This document shows, one piece after another, positions 19,726 through 29,055 of a stretch of DNA of 64,000 nt (positions are counted from its first letter, which is position 1; each line of letters opens with the position of its first letter). Source of the DNA: Pontibacter mucosus (GTDB lineage Bacteria; Bacteroidota; Bacteroidia; Cytophagales; Hymenobacteraceae). The notes below the pieces were generated by a model. The model did not search any database and was not told the DNA's origin. It saw nothing but the letters and a program-made list of their open reading frames with translations. Position numbers and translations under genes: made by a program. The DNA lies in NCBI RefSeq assembly GCF_003054055.1, contig NZ_QBKI01000003.1:124001-188000 (forward strand), in the 5' to 3' direction.

Positions 19726-19756
19726 TTTGCTTGTTTGTAACAAATGTGTATATTAG
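19726..19756 (+). promoter_or_regulatory. Promoter of the histone H1-like gene
   Basis: TTTG at 19726-19729, 19 nt, then TATATTAG at 19749-19756. Spacing is exact for the Bacteroidota consensus; the -7 box has A for T at position 7. Confidence 0.5.
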
Positions 19757-19795
19757 AGCTATAAAATTAAATGTTTCACTATAACAATTGCTCTA

Positions 19796-19987
19796 ATGAA
19801 CAACAACTTTAGCAAACTGAAGGACTTGGTAATGTCTCTGGAAGGTGACTTCGAAAAGTTCTACGATAAGGGAAATGCTGCCGCTGGTACTCGTGTACGT
19901 AAAGGTATGCAGGATCTGAAAAACATGGCTCAGGACATCCGTAAGGAAGTTCAGGACATTAAGAACAGCACAGCTGAGAAGAAATAA
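19796..19987 (+). CDS. Histone H1-like (Hc1-type) small DNA-associated protein
   Basis: 63-residue charged helical protein starting MNNNFSKLKDLVMSLEGDFE and containing RVRKGMQDLKNMAQDIRKEV. This is the widespread Bacteroidota family annotated as histone H1-like by resemblance to chlamydial Hc1. It is probably abundant and nucleoid-associated, but direct functional evidence for the family is thin. It stands as a monocistronic unit with its own promoter-like sequence and a strong terminator. Confidence 0.85.
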   Translation: MNNNFSKLKDLVMSLEGDFEKFYDKGNAAAGTRVRKGMQDLKNMAQDIRKEVQDIKNSTAEKK

Positions 19988-20010
19988 GCTTCCAACAGAC
20001 TGGATAAAAT

Positions 20011-20046
20011 AAAAAGGTGACCTGCAAAGGCCACCTTTTTATTTTA
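20011..20046 (+). terminator. Terminator after the histone H1-like gene
   Basis: AAAAAGGTG (20011-20019) pairs with CACCTTTTT (20032-20040), with an inner CC/GG pair and a short loop. It faces the convergent tyrS and may act in both directions. Confidence 0.88.
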
Positions 20047-20065
20047 TTATACTTCTGATTATCAG

Positions 20066-21367
20066 TTAGTTAACCGAAATCAGGTAGTAGTTCTTCTTAC
20101 CCTTCTGCACCACCAGGTATTTGCCCTGCAGCAACTCGAAGTTAACACTGTCTTCGGCACTCTGAACCTTCTGGCGGTTTACACTTACGCCTCCGTTCTT
20201 AATCATGCGCTTTGCCTCACCTTTCGACTCGAAAACCTGTCCGCCTGTCACCTCCGAAAGCAGGTCGGTTACAGTGGCGGCATTGGCATAGTCAGCCTGG
20301 CTAACTTCTATCTGTGGCACCCCTTCGAAAACAGAGAGCAAAACATCCTCTTTTAGGCCCTTCAACGTCTCCAAATCGCCTTTTCCAAATAAAATTTCTG
20401 AAGCATCTACAGCGGCATTGTAGTCTTCTTCGGAATGAACGCGAATTGTAACATCCTTAGCAAGGGCTTTCTGCAGCAAGCGTAGGTGAGGGGCCTGTTT
20501 GTGCTCCTCTGTAATCTGTGCAATCTCTTCTTGTGGAATCAATGTATAAACCTTGATTAGCTTCTCAGCCTCCTCATCCGACAGGTTGAGCCAGAACTGG
20601 TAGAACTTGTAAGGAGTCGTCAGGTTCGGGTCGAGCCAAACGTTGCCGCCCTCCGACTTGCCGAATTTAGTGCCGTCAGACTTGGTAACCAGCTTGCCCA
20701 CCATGGCATAAGCCTTACCGCCGTCCATACGACGGATCAGCTCGGTGCCTGTGGTGATGTTACCCCACTGGTCGGAGGCGCCCATCTGTATCTTTACTCC
20801 TTTGGTTTTGTAGAGATGGTAGAAGTCATAACCTTGGATGAGCTGGTACGCAAACTCAGTGTAGGAGAGGCCCTCCACACGGTCGCCTTCCTCGGCGGTA
20901 ATGCGTTTCTTCACCGAGTCCTTGGCCATCATATAGTTCACGGTGATATGTTTGCCCACGTCGCGCAGGAAGCCCAGGAAACTGAATTCCTTAAACCAGT
21001 CGTAGTTGTTAACGATTTCGGCGGAGTTGGCGCCGCAGTCAAAGTCCAGAAACTTCTCCAGCTGCTTGCGGATGCCTTCCTGGTTTTCGCGCAGCGTCGT
21101 TTCGTCCAGCAGGTTACGCTCAGCTGATTTTCCCGATGGGTCGCCGATCATGCCGGTAGCGCCGCCAACAAGGGCAAGCGGCTTATGGCCGGCGCGCTGC
21201 AGGTGCACCAGCAGCATAATGGTGGCCAGGTTGCCGATGTGCAGCGACTTGGCCGTAGGGTCGAAGCCAATGTAGCCGGAGGTCATCTCGGAGGCCAGTT
21301 GTTCTTCGGTGCCCGGCATGAAATCATGGAGCATGCCTCTCCAGCGCAGTTCTTCAATAAGATTCAT
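20066..21367 (-). CDS. tyrS: Tyrosyl-tRNA synthetase
   Basis: 433-residue class I synthetase. The N-terminal Rossmann core shows [14 protein letters not shown] (HIGH signature), [14 protein letters not shown] and a KMSKS-type loop KFGKSEGG. The C-terminal S4-like RNA-binding domain covers about 360-433 ([19 protein letters not shown]). Length is normal. It starts with ATG. A minus-strand TATCTTTG at 21394-21401 is a possible -7 box, without a clear -33 element. Confidence 0.97.
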   Translation of the reverse strand: MNLIEELRWRGMLHDFMPGTEEQLASEMTSGYIGFDPTAKSLHIGNLATIMLLVHLQRAGHKPLALVGGATGMIGDPSGKSAERNLLDETTLRENQEGIRKQLEKFLDFDCGANSAEIVNNYDWFKEFSFLGFLRDVGKHITVNYMMAKDSVKKRITAEEGDRVEGLSYTEFAYQLIQGYDFYHLYKTKGVKIQMGASDQWGNITTGTELIRRMDGGKAYAMVGKLVTKSDGTKFGKSEGGNVWLDPNLTTPYKFYQFWLNLSDEEAEKLIKVYTLIPQEEIAQITEEHKQAPHLRLLQKALAKDVTIRVHSEEDYNAAVDASEILFGKGDLETLKGLKEDVLLSVFEGVPQIEVSQADYANAATVTDLLSEVTGGQVFESKGEAKRMIKNGGVSVNRQKVQSAEDSVNFELLQGKYLVVQKGKKNYYLISVN

Positions 21368-21544
21368 CTATACCTTCATTCGTCTGTTCCCGGCAAAGAT
21401 AAAAAAGAGTTAGCAGATTGGGGTGGGGTAGAAGGAATGATTAAGTTTATACTATATTGTTTAGAGAATAGGACACCCTGTTTTGGGGGGTGATTATGAT
21501 TTATATATAGTACAGATAAACGTATGTTCACGTTTATACATTAG

Positions 21545-22117
21545 TTGGAGGAAATTGAAATTACGCAAATAAACTTATTCGCAATTCTCACACTCCTGGT
21601 GCTGGTTAGTTGTGACAATGTAGATACAAAACGAAAAGAAGTAATTTCTGAAAAAGCTGAAGATAGAAATGCTCAGTTAAAACTAACAGGAGAATTAAAT
21701 GTCTCGGAAATTAAGAACCTAATTATAAGTAGTGATAGCATTCATCTACTAATTGGAGAAACAAGACCACATAAAACACCACTACATATCAAAGAAAGGT
21801 TGACTAAAAAGGATGATATTAAGCGTTTAGCCGCTTTCATACCTAATGATACAACGACAACATTAATTATTTATCCAACGGACACAGCGAAAGGAGAGCT
21901 TCCACCGCCTCCGCCGCCACGTTTTGGTAGACCGATTGGAGCTATTAAAATATATAATGGAGCAACTGTTACAAAATACATTGACTTTGATATAGATTCA
22001 GTAAACACCTTTATTTACATGAAAGATGGCAGAAGGCAAATGGCTTTTACTAAAGAAGGCCATACATACCTGAGAAGAATGTATAATGAATACAAATCCC
22101 TCCAACAAGACCTATAA
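21545..22117 (+). CDS. AT-rich putative lipoprotein of unknown function
   Basis: 190-codon open frame with a hydrophobic N-terminus ending in a lipobox-like LVSC (Cys about residue 23), a polyproline run (PPPPPP near residue 120) and no recognised domain. The only ordinary start is TTG 21545, which sits within a Shine-Dalgarno-like TTGGAGGA; an ATT further on is also possible. Base composition is clearly more AT-rich than the neighbours and codon use differs, as in transferred or fast-evolving orphan genes. The coding call rests on the signal-like start and uninterrupted frame. Confidence 0.55.
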   Translation: MEEIEITQINLFAILTLLVLVSCDNVDTKRKEVISEKAEDRNAQLKLTGELNVSEIKNLIISSDSIHLLIGETRPHKTPLHIKERLTKKDDIKRLAAFIPNDTTTTLIIYPTDTAKGELPPPPPPRFGRPIGAIKIYNGATVTKYIDFDIDSVNTFIYMKDGRRQMAFTKEGHTYLRRMYNEYKSLQQDL

Positions 22118-22344
22118 ATTAGCTACGCCACTTTATAGGCAAGTCCGTTAGGCTAAGCATTTTAAGTTATAAGCTCATCAAACCTGAAAGCAAATACTAA
22201 AAAACCGATGGGAGCGCATAAGGTATGCTTAAATGGCGGAAAGTCGTAGGAGATAAAATACTAAACACCACTTACCTGTATGCTCTCTGTACACTCCTGA
22301 AGTATAAAGTATAGGAAGCATAACTCTTTCTGACACCAATAGCT

Positions 22345-23265
22345 ATGGAAAACGTCGTCATACTTGAATTTCCCTCCAACCTGGGCCTGCGGGAGCCGAT
22401 TCCGGGGCAGGAGCCTGGTGTTAAGAAGTTGCCAAACTGGTTGCGGCGGCACGGCTTTCACCAATTGATAGCCCCGGCAGACATCTTGTCGCTTGAAGCG
22501 CCGCCTTATCGCATGGAGCGTGACGAGGAATCGAACGTCCTGAATGCAGACGTGATTATTCAGTACGCGAAAGAGCAAGCTTCCGTGCTGAGGCGTGTTT
22601 TATCAGAAAGGCAATTTGCCCTTATACTTGGAGGTGACTGCAGTATACAGCTTGGGGCTGCTCTGGCTTTGAAAAGCCGCGGTAACTATGCCTTGTTCTA
22701 CCTGGATGGGCATACAGACTTTATGGGCCCCGAGCTTTCCGAGACAGGAGGTTTGGGAGGTATGGCGGCGGCAGTCGCTGCCGGAATTGGCCACGAGAAA
22801 CTGGTCAACATCAACGGACAGAAGCCATATTTACAGGAAAAGTATGTGTGGTGCGTTGGCAACCGGGAGTATGATGAGGCGTATGAGCGTGCTATTATAG
22901 ACTCAGAGGCAAAGTATGTTAGCCTTGCCTTGCTCCGGAAAGAAGGAATCAGCAGCTGCGTGAATTCTTTTCTTGAAATGGTTGAAGCAGAAAACCTGGA
23001 CGGATTCTGGCTCCATGTGGATGTAGATGTTTTAGACGATGCTGTTATGCCTGCTGTGGATAGCAGGACACCCGGCGGTCTGCATTATGAGGAGTTCAAT
23101 CAACTAGTGACCATGCTCTTGGCCAGCCCTAAGGCAGCGGGAGCTGAAATCACCATCCTGGACCCGGACTTAGACCCTTCAGGAAAGTATACAGCTGCAT
23201 TCGTGCAGAACTTTACCCAAAGCTTTAAAGAGGCGAGGAAGAGGCTGCATGCTAGCGGCAGTTGA
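22345..23265 (+). CDS. Arginase / agmatinase / formiminoglutamase family protein
   Basis: 306-residue ureohydrolase-fold enzyme, usually binding two Mn2+ ions. The metal-binding motifs are visible: LILGGDCSI, then YLDGHTDF (Gly where DAHxD usually has Ala) and LHVDVDVLD, followed by the late E in GAEITILD. The ligand residues appear intact, so it should be active, but the substrate (arginine, agmatine, formiminoglutamate or another guanidine) cannot be read from sequence. It stands alone, convergent with the DUF922 gene only 6 bp away, and has no visible terminator. Confidence 0.85.
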   Translation: MENVVILEFPSNLGLREPIPGQEPGVKKLPNWLRRHGFHQLIAPADILSLEAPPYRMERDEESNVLNADVIIQYAKEQASVLRRVLSERQFALILGGDCSIQLGAALALKSRGNYALFYLDGHTDFMGPELSETGGLGGMAAAVAAGIGHEKLVNINGQKPYLQEKYVWCVGNREYDEAYERAIIDSEAKYVSLALLRKEGISSCVNSFLEMVEAENLDGFWLHVDVDVLDDAVMPAVDSRTPGGLHYEEFNQLVTMLLASPKAAGAEITILDPDLDPSGKYTAAFVQNFTQSFKEARKRLHASGS

Positions 23266-23271
23266 TACTAT

Positions 23272-24423
23272 CTACAATCTCCCTAGTTCCTCCGCTATCT
23301 TCTTATTCCATCTCTCCTGCGCCGCCTGGTCCAGCCCGTGGCGGGTTTCGGCGTCATATTGGTCCTGTAGCTGGTTCATCTCCCTATACGACTCAATAAA
23401 ATGGTATTGGATGATGCTGTTATAGTCCACCACCGATAGTATCTCCGGCGTTATTTTTTTCTTAAAGCGCTCAGCCACCAGTTTTACCAGGTCAAAGTGT
23501 CTTTGTTCGTGGTTCAGGCTGTAGTCGTTGCGCGCGTCGGGCTTTACCCAGGAGGAGCTTTGCAGCACGTATACTTTCAAGTCGAGGTATAGCTGCAGCT
23601 CCCCGTTTACAACCTCGCTGCGGCCTTCGTAGGCAAAGCTGGGGAAAACGGCGGCTGCAAATTTGCTCGGTTTGGAGGGGCTGCCGGTAAAGTCGCTCCA
23701 GTTAAGCGGGCGACTGGGGGAATAAAAGACCGTATCAGAGGGAGTGCTGGCCGCGTAATCCGAAAAAATAACTTTTATACTTGTGGCAAGCCGGGGATTA
23801 GAGCTGGCATTTTCGTCCATCCACTTGTTAAAGTATGCCAGCGCTCCCGTCAGTGATTGGCGAAGGGCAGGTTCTATGGCCTCCTCCTGGCTGGCCGGTC
23901 TGTTGTAGCGCACGCCTCCTTTATACTCTGTTAAGGGGATAATTTCGCCATCGCCCTGCATCTCAAACTTCATGGCCGTGACCGCCTGTCCCTGCACACG
24001 ACCGTTTTCGGCTGGCGACTCCTTTAGCTCGAACTCTTTGAGGGTTATGATGATGGGGCGCAGCTTTTTATTAGCCGGAATGCCTTTGCCTATGAACTGC
24101 TGCACTCCCTGTAAGCCGCCACCCTGCAGGTCTACCGGTACAGCGGCGGTAGCTATTGCCTTGCCCGGGGCAGGCGCAGGTATGATATGGGCCACAGCAG
24201 CCTTATTTGGGCGCTCATCCACCACACGGGCCACATAAAACTCCTTTGGCGTAAATCCCAGCGCTTCTGTCTTCAGCACAATAGGGCTAATACCGGTATT
24301 CGTTGGCGAAATGGCAGAAATCATACTAACCAGCAGCAGCACGAAAAGACCCCAAAGGGCCATCTGCTTTACAAACCTGTAGCTGCGGTGCGCCTTGCGG
24401 CCATTTTTATTAAAGAAAGTCAT
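23272..24423 (-). CDS. DUF922-like secreted protein with a HEQRHFD motif
   Basis: 383 residues from ATG 24423; a TTG 24 bp upstream is less likely. A single hydrophobic segment near residues 20-40 (ALWGLFVLLLVSMISA) suggests a signal anchor. The C-terminal half has LNWSDFTGSPSKPSKFAAA and SLNHEQRHFDLVKLVAERFKK, the pattern of DUF922, a predicted zinc-dependent protease-like domain. The motif HEQRH fits HExxH except that the second position is E and the spacing is as in gluzincins. The middle part is unassigned. Function is unknown. Confidence 0.7.
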   Translation of the reverse strand: MTFFNKNGRKAHRSYRFVKQMALWGLFVLLLVSMISAISPTNTGISPIVLKTEALGFTPKEFYVARVVDERPNKAAVAHIIPAPAPGKAIATAAVPVDLQGGGLQGVQQFIGKGIPANKKLRPIIITLKEFELKESPAENGRVQGQAVTAMKFEMQGDGEIIPLTEYKGGVRYNRPASQEEAIEPALRQSLTGALAYFNKWMDENASSNPRLATSIKVIFSDYAASTPSDTVFYSPSRPLNWSDFTGSPSKPSKFAAAVFPSFAYEGRSEVVNGELQLYLDLKVYVLQSSSWVKPDARNDYSLNHEQRHFDLVKLVAERFKKKITPEILSVVDYNSIIQYHFIESYREMNQLQDQYDAETRHGLDQAAQERWNKKIAEELGRL

Positions 24424-24569
24424 GGAAGTACAAACTAAACCAGCCAATGGCTACACTTTAAAAACGGTTGGCCCGGCTGTGTGGTATAAAACACCCCTGA
24501 AGGCAATAGAGTTCTGCTTTTCTGCTACCATAATGACAGGTTTATACTTTATGTTTAAGACAGAGGCCT

Positions 24570-24577
24570 TAAATTTG
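24570..24577 (+). promoter_or_regulatory. Possible -7 promoter element of holA
   Basis: TAAATTTG matches TAnnTTTG and lies 55 bp before the holA start. The -33 region (CTTT) is only a partial match. Confidence 0.4.
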
Positions 24578-24632
24578 TAGAAGCGGCCCTGCAAGTTTAA
24601 ATTGCCTGTTTACCCGCTATACTTACACGACC

Positions 24633-25679
24633 ATGTCCCATACACCCGAAGGCATTATAGAGCAGCTCAAGCAACGGCAGTTTGCCCCTGTATACTTTCT
24701 GCAGGGCGAAGAGGCGTATTACATCGATACCATTGCCGCTTACATTGAGGCACATGCCTTGCAGGAGCACGAGAAGGGCTTTAACCAGGTGGTGCTTTAC
24801 GGTAAGGACGTAGACGTGTCGCAGGTGCTGTTGCAGGCCAAGCGCTTCCCGATGATGTCGGAGCGGTCGGTGGTGATTGTAAAAGAGGCCCAAAGTATAC
24901 TTGATATTGAGAAAGAGGAGGGGATGAAGCAGCTGGAAGCTTACCTGCAAAACCCGCTGCCCTCTACCATACTGGTGTTCTGCTACAAGCATAAGTCGCT
25001 GGACGGGCGTAAGTCGCTGGCAAAGGCGGTGCAGAAGCACGCCGTGCTGCTTACCACCAAAAAGCTCTACGAAAACCAGGTGCCCGCCTGGATCAACAGC
25101 TACCTCCGGAGCAAGGGCATGAAGGCCACGCAGCAGGCCGTACAGCTTCTGGCCGAGTATATCGGATCTGACCTGTCCAGGCTGGCGAATGAAATCGACA
25201 AACTGCTGATAAACCTCAGGCCGGGCGCCACCGTGGATGAAGGCTTGGTGCAGGAGAACGTAGGTATCAGCAAGGAATACAACATCTTCGAGCTGCAGGC
25301 GGCCCTCATCGCGCGCGATGCGCTCAAGGCCAACCGCATCATCCATTATTTTGAGGCCAACCCGAAGAACAACCCGCTCATCCCAAACCTGACGATGCTG
25401 TTTAACTTCTTCACCAAAATTCTGGTGCTGCATGCCCAGGCCGATAAGTCGGAGGGAGGCTTGAAGAAAAGCCTGGGCAACCAGGCCTGGAAGGTGAAGG
25501 ACTACATGCAGGCCATGCGGGTGTATCCCCTGCCACGCTGCGTGGATATCATCCACTTTATCCGGGTGGCCGACCTGCAGGTGAAGGGTATAACCGGGGG
25601 CGATGTGAGCGAGGCCGATATCCTGCGCGAGCTGGTTTTCAAGATCCTGCACCCGGTTCCGCGGGCGATGGCCTCCTAG
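24633..25679 (+). CDS. holA: DNA polymerase III subunit delta
   Basis: 348-residue clamp-loader subunit that opens the beta clamp. The N-terminus FAPVYFLQGEEAYYIDTIAAYIE is the family's degenerate AAA+ start, followed by VVIVKEAQ, TILVFCYKHK and the domain II-III stretch LLAEYIGSDLSRLANEIDKL. Length is typical. It is monocistronic, with a possible -7 box upstream. Confidence 0.93.
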   Translation: MSHTPEGIIEQLKQRQFAPVYFLQGEEAYYIDTIAAYIEAHALQEHEKGFNQVVLYGKDVDVSQVLLQAKRFPMMSERSVVIVKEAQSILDIEKEEGMKQLEAYLQNPLPSTILVFCYKHKSLDGRKSLAKAVQKHAVLLTTKKLYENQVPAWINSYLRSKGMKATQQAVQLLAEYIGSDLSRLANEIDKLLINLRPGATVDEGLVQENVGISKEYNIFELQAALIARDALKANRIIHYFEANPKNNPLIPNLTMLFNFFTKILVLHAQADKSEGGLKKSLGNQAWKVKDYMQAMRVYPLPRCVDIIHFIRVADLQVKGITGGDVSEADILRELVFKILHPVPRAMAS

Positions 25680-25780
25680 AGGTTATTTTTCCACAAATAC
25701 AATAAAAGGTACATGCCTGCCATTCTTAAAGAGATCTGGCTAATCCTGAGCGGTTATACTTTTAAAAAATACAAAGGCCG

Positions 25781-25809
25781 TTGTGGCTTTCTAAAAATTA
25801 CTAACTTTG
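25781..25809 (+). promoter_or_regulatory. Promoter of the envelope (TPR-TolQR-TonB) operon
   Basis: TTG at 25781-25783, 18 nt, then TAACTTTG at 25802-25809, an almost ideal Bacteroidota promoter about 95 bp before the TPR gene. Confidence 0.65.
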
Positions 25810-25904
25810 AGTGAGGTAGTATGGGCGGCGGCAATCCATCGCTTTTTTATACTTTCTTTTCAATCAGACATTAACGAGCTGCCCTTCGGGGCGAATGAGC
25901 AAAA

Positions 25905-28900
25905 ATGAAGATAGGTTACAAAATAGCACTTGCATCGGTACTGGCTGGCGGTTCCCATGTGGTGGTGGCGCAGCACACGCAGGCCTTCACCTCCGAGGAG
26001 CGGTTCTTTCATGAAGGCGTAGAACTTTTTGACAGGGCCAAGTATGGCGCGGCACAGGAGGCGTTTAAAAAGTATATCGAGCTGATTGGGGATGATGCCA
26101 AATCGGCCGATGCGCAGTATTACTACGCCTTGAGTGGTCTGTACCTGTTGCACCCTGACGCCGAGCAGCTGGTGCTAAATTTTGTACGCAAGTACCCGAC
26201 CCACCCGAAAACAGCGTTGGCCAACTACGAGCTGGGCCTGTACTACTTTGAGCAGAAAAACTATAAGCAGGCCGTGGAGCTGCTGAAGGATGCGCCTCTG
26301 CACCTGCTCAGCATCAAGCAGACTAAAGAGCTAGAGTTTAAGCTGGGTTATTCCTACTTCGCCACCAAAGACTTCGACAACGCCAAGATCTGGTTCGACA
26401 AGAACAAGACAACCGGTTTCCGGGAGGACGAGCACCGCTTTGCCTTTGCGTCCAACTACTATGCCGGCTACATCTCGTACCGCAAAGGCGACTATGCCGC
26501 GGCCAAAGAGGACCTGAAGATTGCCGAGAAGAACGAGGCCTATGCCCGCATCGTCCCTTACATGATCACCGAGATCCTCTACAAGGAGAATGATGTGTAC
26601 GAGGTGATACGCTATGGCGAGGCGGCACTGGCTCAAAAGCCGGAAGTGCAGCAGCGCGATGAGATTGCCCTGTTGGTGGGGGATGCTTACTACCAGCGCG
26701 CCGAGTATAAAACAGCGGAAAAGTACTTCAGCGAGTATGCCAAGGGCAAGCGTTCCCTGGACCCGGTGATACAGTATAAAATCGCCTATACCGACTACAA
26801 AAACAATAACTACAAAAACGCCATTGCCAACTTCAAAACAGTGGCGCTTAAGAAAGACTCGCTGGGGCAGAACGCAGCCTACTACCTGGGCCTGAGCTAC
26901 CTGCGCGACAACAACAAGCAGTTTGCCCTTACCGCTTTTGACCAGGCCCGCAAAAACGACCAGGATAAGGCGGTTACGGAGGCAGCCACACTCAAATATG
27001 CACAGGTAAACTTCGATCTGGGTAATTTCCGTGAGGTAATCAACTCACTTTCTGATTTTTCTGCCAAGTATCCTAAGTCGGAAGAGGCCGAGGAAGCCGA
27101 CCGACTGCTGAGCGAATCATACTTTGGTTCCAACGATTACGCCGCCGCCATCCGCCACATCGAGGCGATGGACAAGAAGAGCTGGCGCATACTACAGACC
27201 TACCAGCGCGTGACGTACTATCACGGCGTTAACCTGTTCAACGACAGCAAATTCCCGCAGGCGGTAGCCATGCTCGATAAGTCGCTCCAGTATCCGTATG
27301 ACAAGGAGGTAACTGCGGCCAGCCATTTTGTGAAGGGCGAGGCCTTTTCCATCGGGCAGCGCTACAACGATGCTATCAACAGCTATGCCGCCGTATTCCG
27401 CACAGCCCCCAACGCTAAAGAGGATTATTACATAAAGTCCCGCTACGGTATAGGCTATGCCTACTTTAACACGAAGGAGTATGATAAGGCCCTGACGCAT
27501 TTTAAGGCCTTCCTGGATAATGTGCAGCCAAGCAACCCGAACTACAACGACGCGACGGTGCGCCTGGCCGACACCTACTATGTAAACAAGAATTACAACG
27601 AGGCGCTGCGCCTGTACGAGCGCGTTATCTCCAGCAGCTCCCCTGATCGTGACTATGCCCTCTTCCAGAAAGGCGTGGTGCTCAGCATCCAGAACCAGAA
27701 CGGGCGTGCCAAGGACGCGTTGCTGGAGCTGATGAACTCCTACAAGACTTCACGCTACCGCGACGATGCCATGTATCAGTACGCCATCATCGACTTTGAG
27801 TCGGGCAACTACCAGGCAGCAGTGCAGGGCTTTTCAAGAGTGATAAACGAGATGCCGGACAGCAGACTGGTACCAAACGCCCTGCAGAAGCGTGGCCTTG
27901 CCTACTCTAACCTGCGCCGCAACGACCTGGCCATTGCCGACCAGCAGCGCGTACTGGACGAGTTCCCGGATTCGAGGGTAGCCAGTGGAGCGCTTTATAG
28001 TTTGCAGGAAGTGCTGGGGCAGGAGAACCGCAGCAGCGAGTTCGACAAGTATGTGGAGCGCTATAAGTCTGCTAACCCGGAAAGCAATGCGCTGGAAAGT
28101 ATAGAATTTGAGGCTGCTAAGACGTTATACTTCAACCAGAACTATAAGGAAGCCGCTGCCAAATTAGAGAACTACATCAACACATATCCGAAGAGCAGCT
28201 TTATACCGGACGCACGTTATTACCTGGCCGATTCCTACCTGCGCAGCGAGAGAAAGCAGGAGGGTGTGAAGGTGATGAAGCAGGTGGTGCAGGAGAACCG
28301 CTCCGAGTTCACGAACCGCGCCATCCAGCGCGTGGCTGACATGGAGTTTGAGGTAGGCAACTATCCGGAGGCTATCAAATACTATAGCCGCCTGCGCGAT
28401 GTGGCCACCAACCGCCGCGAGCAGCAGACCGCTCTTCTTGGCCTGATGCAGAGCTACTACAATACGAAGGACTTTGCTGCAACCAAGCGTGTGGCCGGTG
28501 AGCTGATCAGCCAGGGCAATGCCTCGCTGAACGCCTACAACTCGGCGTTGCTGCACCGGGCGAAAGCCACGTTGGCACAAGGCAACATGAGCCAGGCCCT
28601 CACAGAGCTGCGCGAAACGACTGCTTCGGCTACTGACATACACGGCGCGGAGGCACATTACCTCATCTCGGAGACCATGTACAAGCAGAAGCAGTATCAG
28701 CCAGCCCTGGATCATGCTTTTGAGTTCAGCAACAAGTTTGGCAACTACGACTTCTGGCTGGGCAAGACCTTCCTGCTGATTGCCGACATTTACACGGTTC
28801 AGAAGGAGATGTTCCAGGCGCGTGCCACGCTCAACTCTATCATTGAGAATGCACCAAACCAGGAAATTGTGGCAGAGGCGAAGCAGAAGCTAGCCAAGCT

Positions 28901-29024
28901 TGAAGGCAACGGCAGCCAGGGCGTGCAGCCGCAGAATCTGCAGCAAAATAAAAAGGACACTATTATCCTGGAGCCGGTAGATACGAGCAGCGAACCAGTA
29001 GACACGACCGGTTGGCAGAACTAA
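25905..29024 (+). CDS. Large periplasmic TPR protein of the TolQR-TonB-like operon
   Basis: 1039 residues: a signal peptide (cleaved near VVVAQ), then about 25 TPR-like helical repeats and a short low-complexity tail (LEPVDTSSEPVDTTGW). Repeat examples are ALANYELGLYYFEQKNYKQAVE and DARYYLADSYLRSERKQEGVK. In Bacteroidota a protein of this design regularly heads a cluster with a barrel protein, SPOR protein, TolQ, TolR and TonB. By position it resembles YbgF/CpoB of Tol-Pal, but it is far longer and homology is not shown. It probably scaffolds envelope complexes in the periplasm. Confidence 0.85.
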   Translation: MKIGYKIALASVLAGGSHVVVAQHTQAFTSEERFFHEGVELFDRAKYGAAQEAFKKYIELIGDDAKSADAQYYYALSGLYLLHPDAEQLVLNFVRKYPTHPKTALANYELGLYYFEQKNYKQAVELLKDAPLHLLSIKQTKELEFKLGYSYFATKDFDNAKIWFDKNKTTGFREDEHRFAFASNYYAGYISYRKGDYAAAKEDLKIAEKNEAYARIVPYMITEILYKENDVYEVIRYGEAALAQKPEVQQRDEIALLVGDAYYQRAEYKTAEKYFSEYAKGKRSLDPVIQYKIAYTDYKNNNYKNAIANFKTVALKKDSLGQNAAYYLGLSYLRDNNKQFALTAFDQARKNDQDKAVTEAATLKYAQVNFDLGNFREVINSLSDFSAKYPKSEEAEEADRLLSESYFGSNDYAAAIRHIEAMDKKSWRILQTYQRVTYYHGVNLFNDSKFPQAVAMLDKSLQYPYDKEVTAASHFVKGEAFSIGQRYNDAINSYAAVFRTAPNAKEDYYIKSRYGIGYAYFNTKEYDKALTHFKAFLDNVQPSNPNYNDATVRLADTYYVNKNYNEALRLYERVISSSSPDRDYALFQKGVVLSIQNQNGRAKDALLELMNSYKTSRYRDDAMYQYAIIDFESGNYQAAVQGFSRVINEMPDSRLVPNALQKRGLAYSNLRRNDLAIADQQRVLDEFPDSRVASGALYSLQEVLGQENRSSEFDKYVERYKSANPESNALESIEFEAAKTLYFNQNYKEAAAKLENYINTYPKSSFIPDARYYLADSYLRSERKQEGVKVMKQVVQENRSEFTNRAIQRVADMEFEVGNYPEAIKYYSRLRDVATNRREQQTALLGLMQSYYNTKDFAATKRVAGELISQGNASLNAYNSALLHRAKATLAQGNMSQALTELRETTASATDIHGAEAHYLISETMYKQKQYQPALDHAFEFSNKFGNYDFWLGKTFLLIADIYTVQKEMFQARATLNSIIENAPNQEIVAEAKQKLAKLEGNGSQGVQPQNLQQNKKDTIILEPVDTSSEPVDTTGWQN

Positions 29025-29055
29025 GCAGCGTTTTATTTAGAAGAGAAAGATCACC

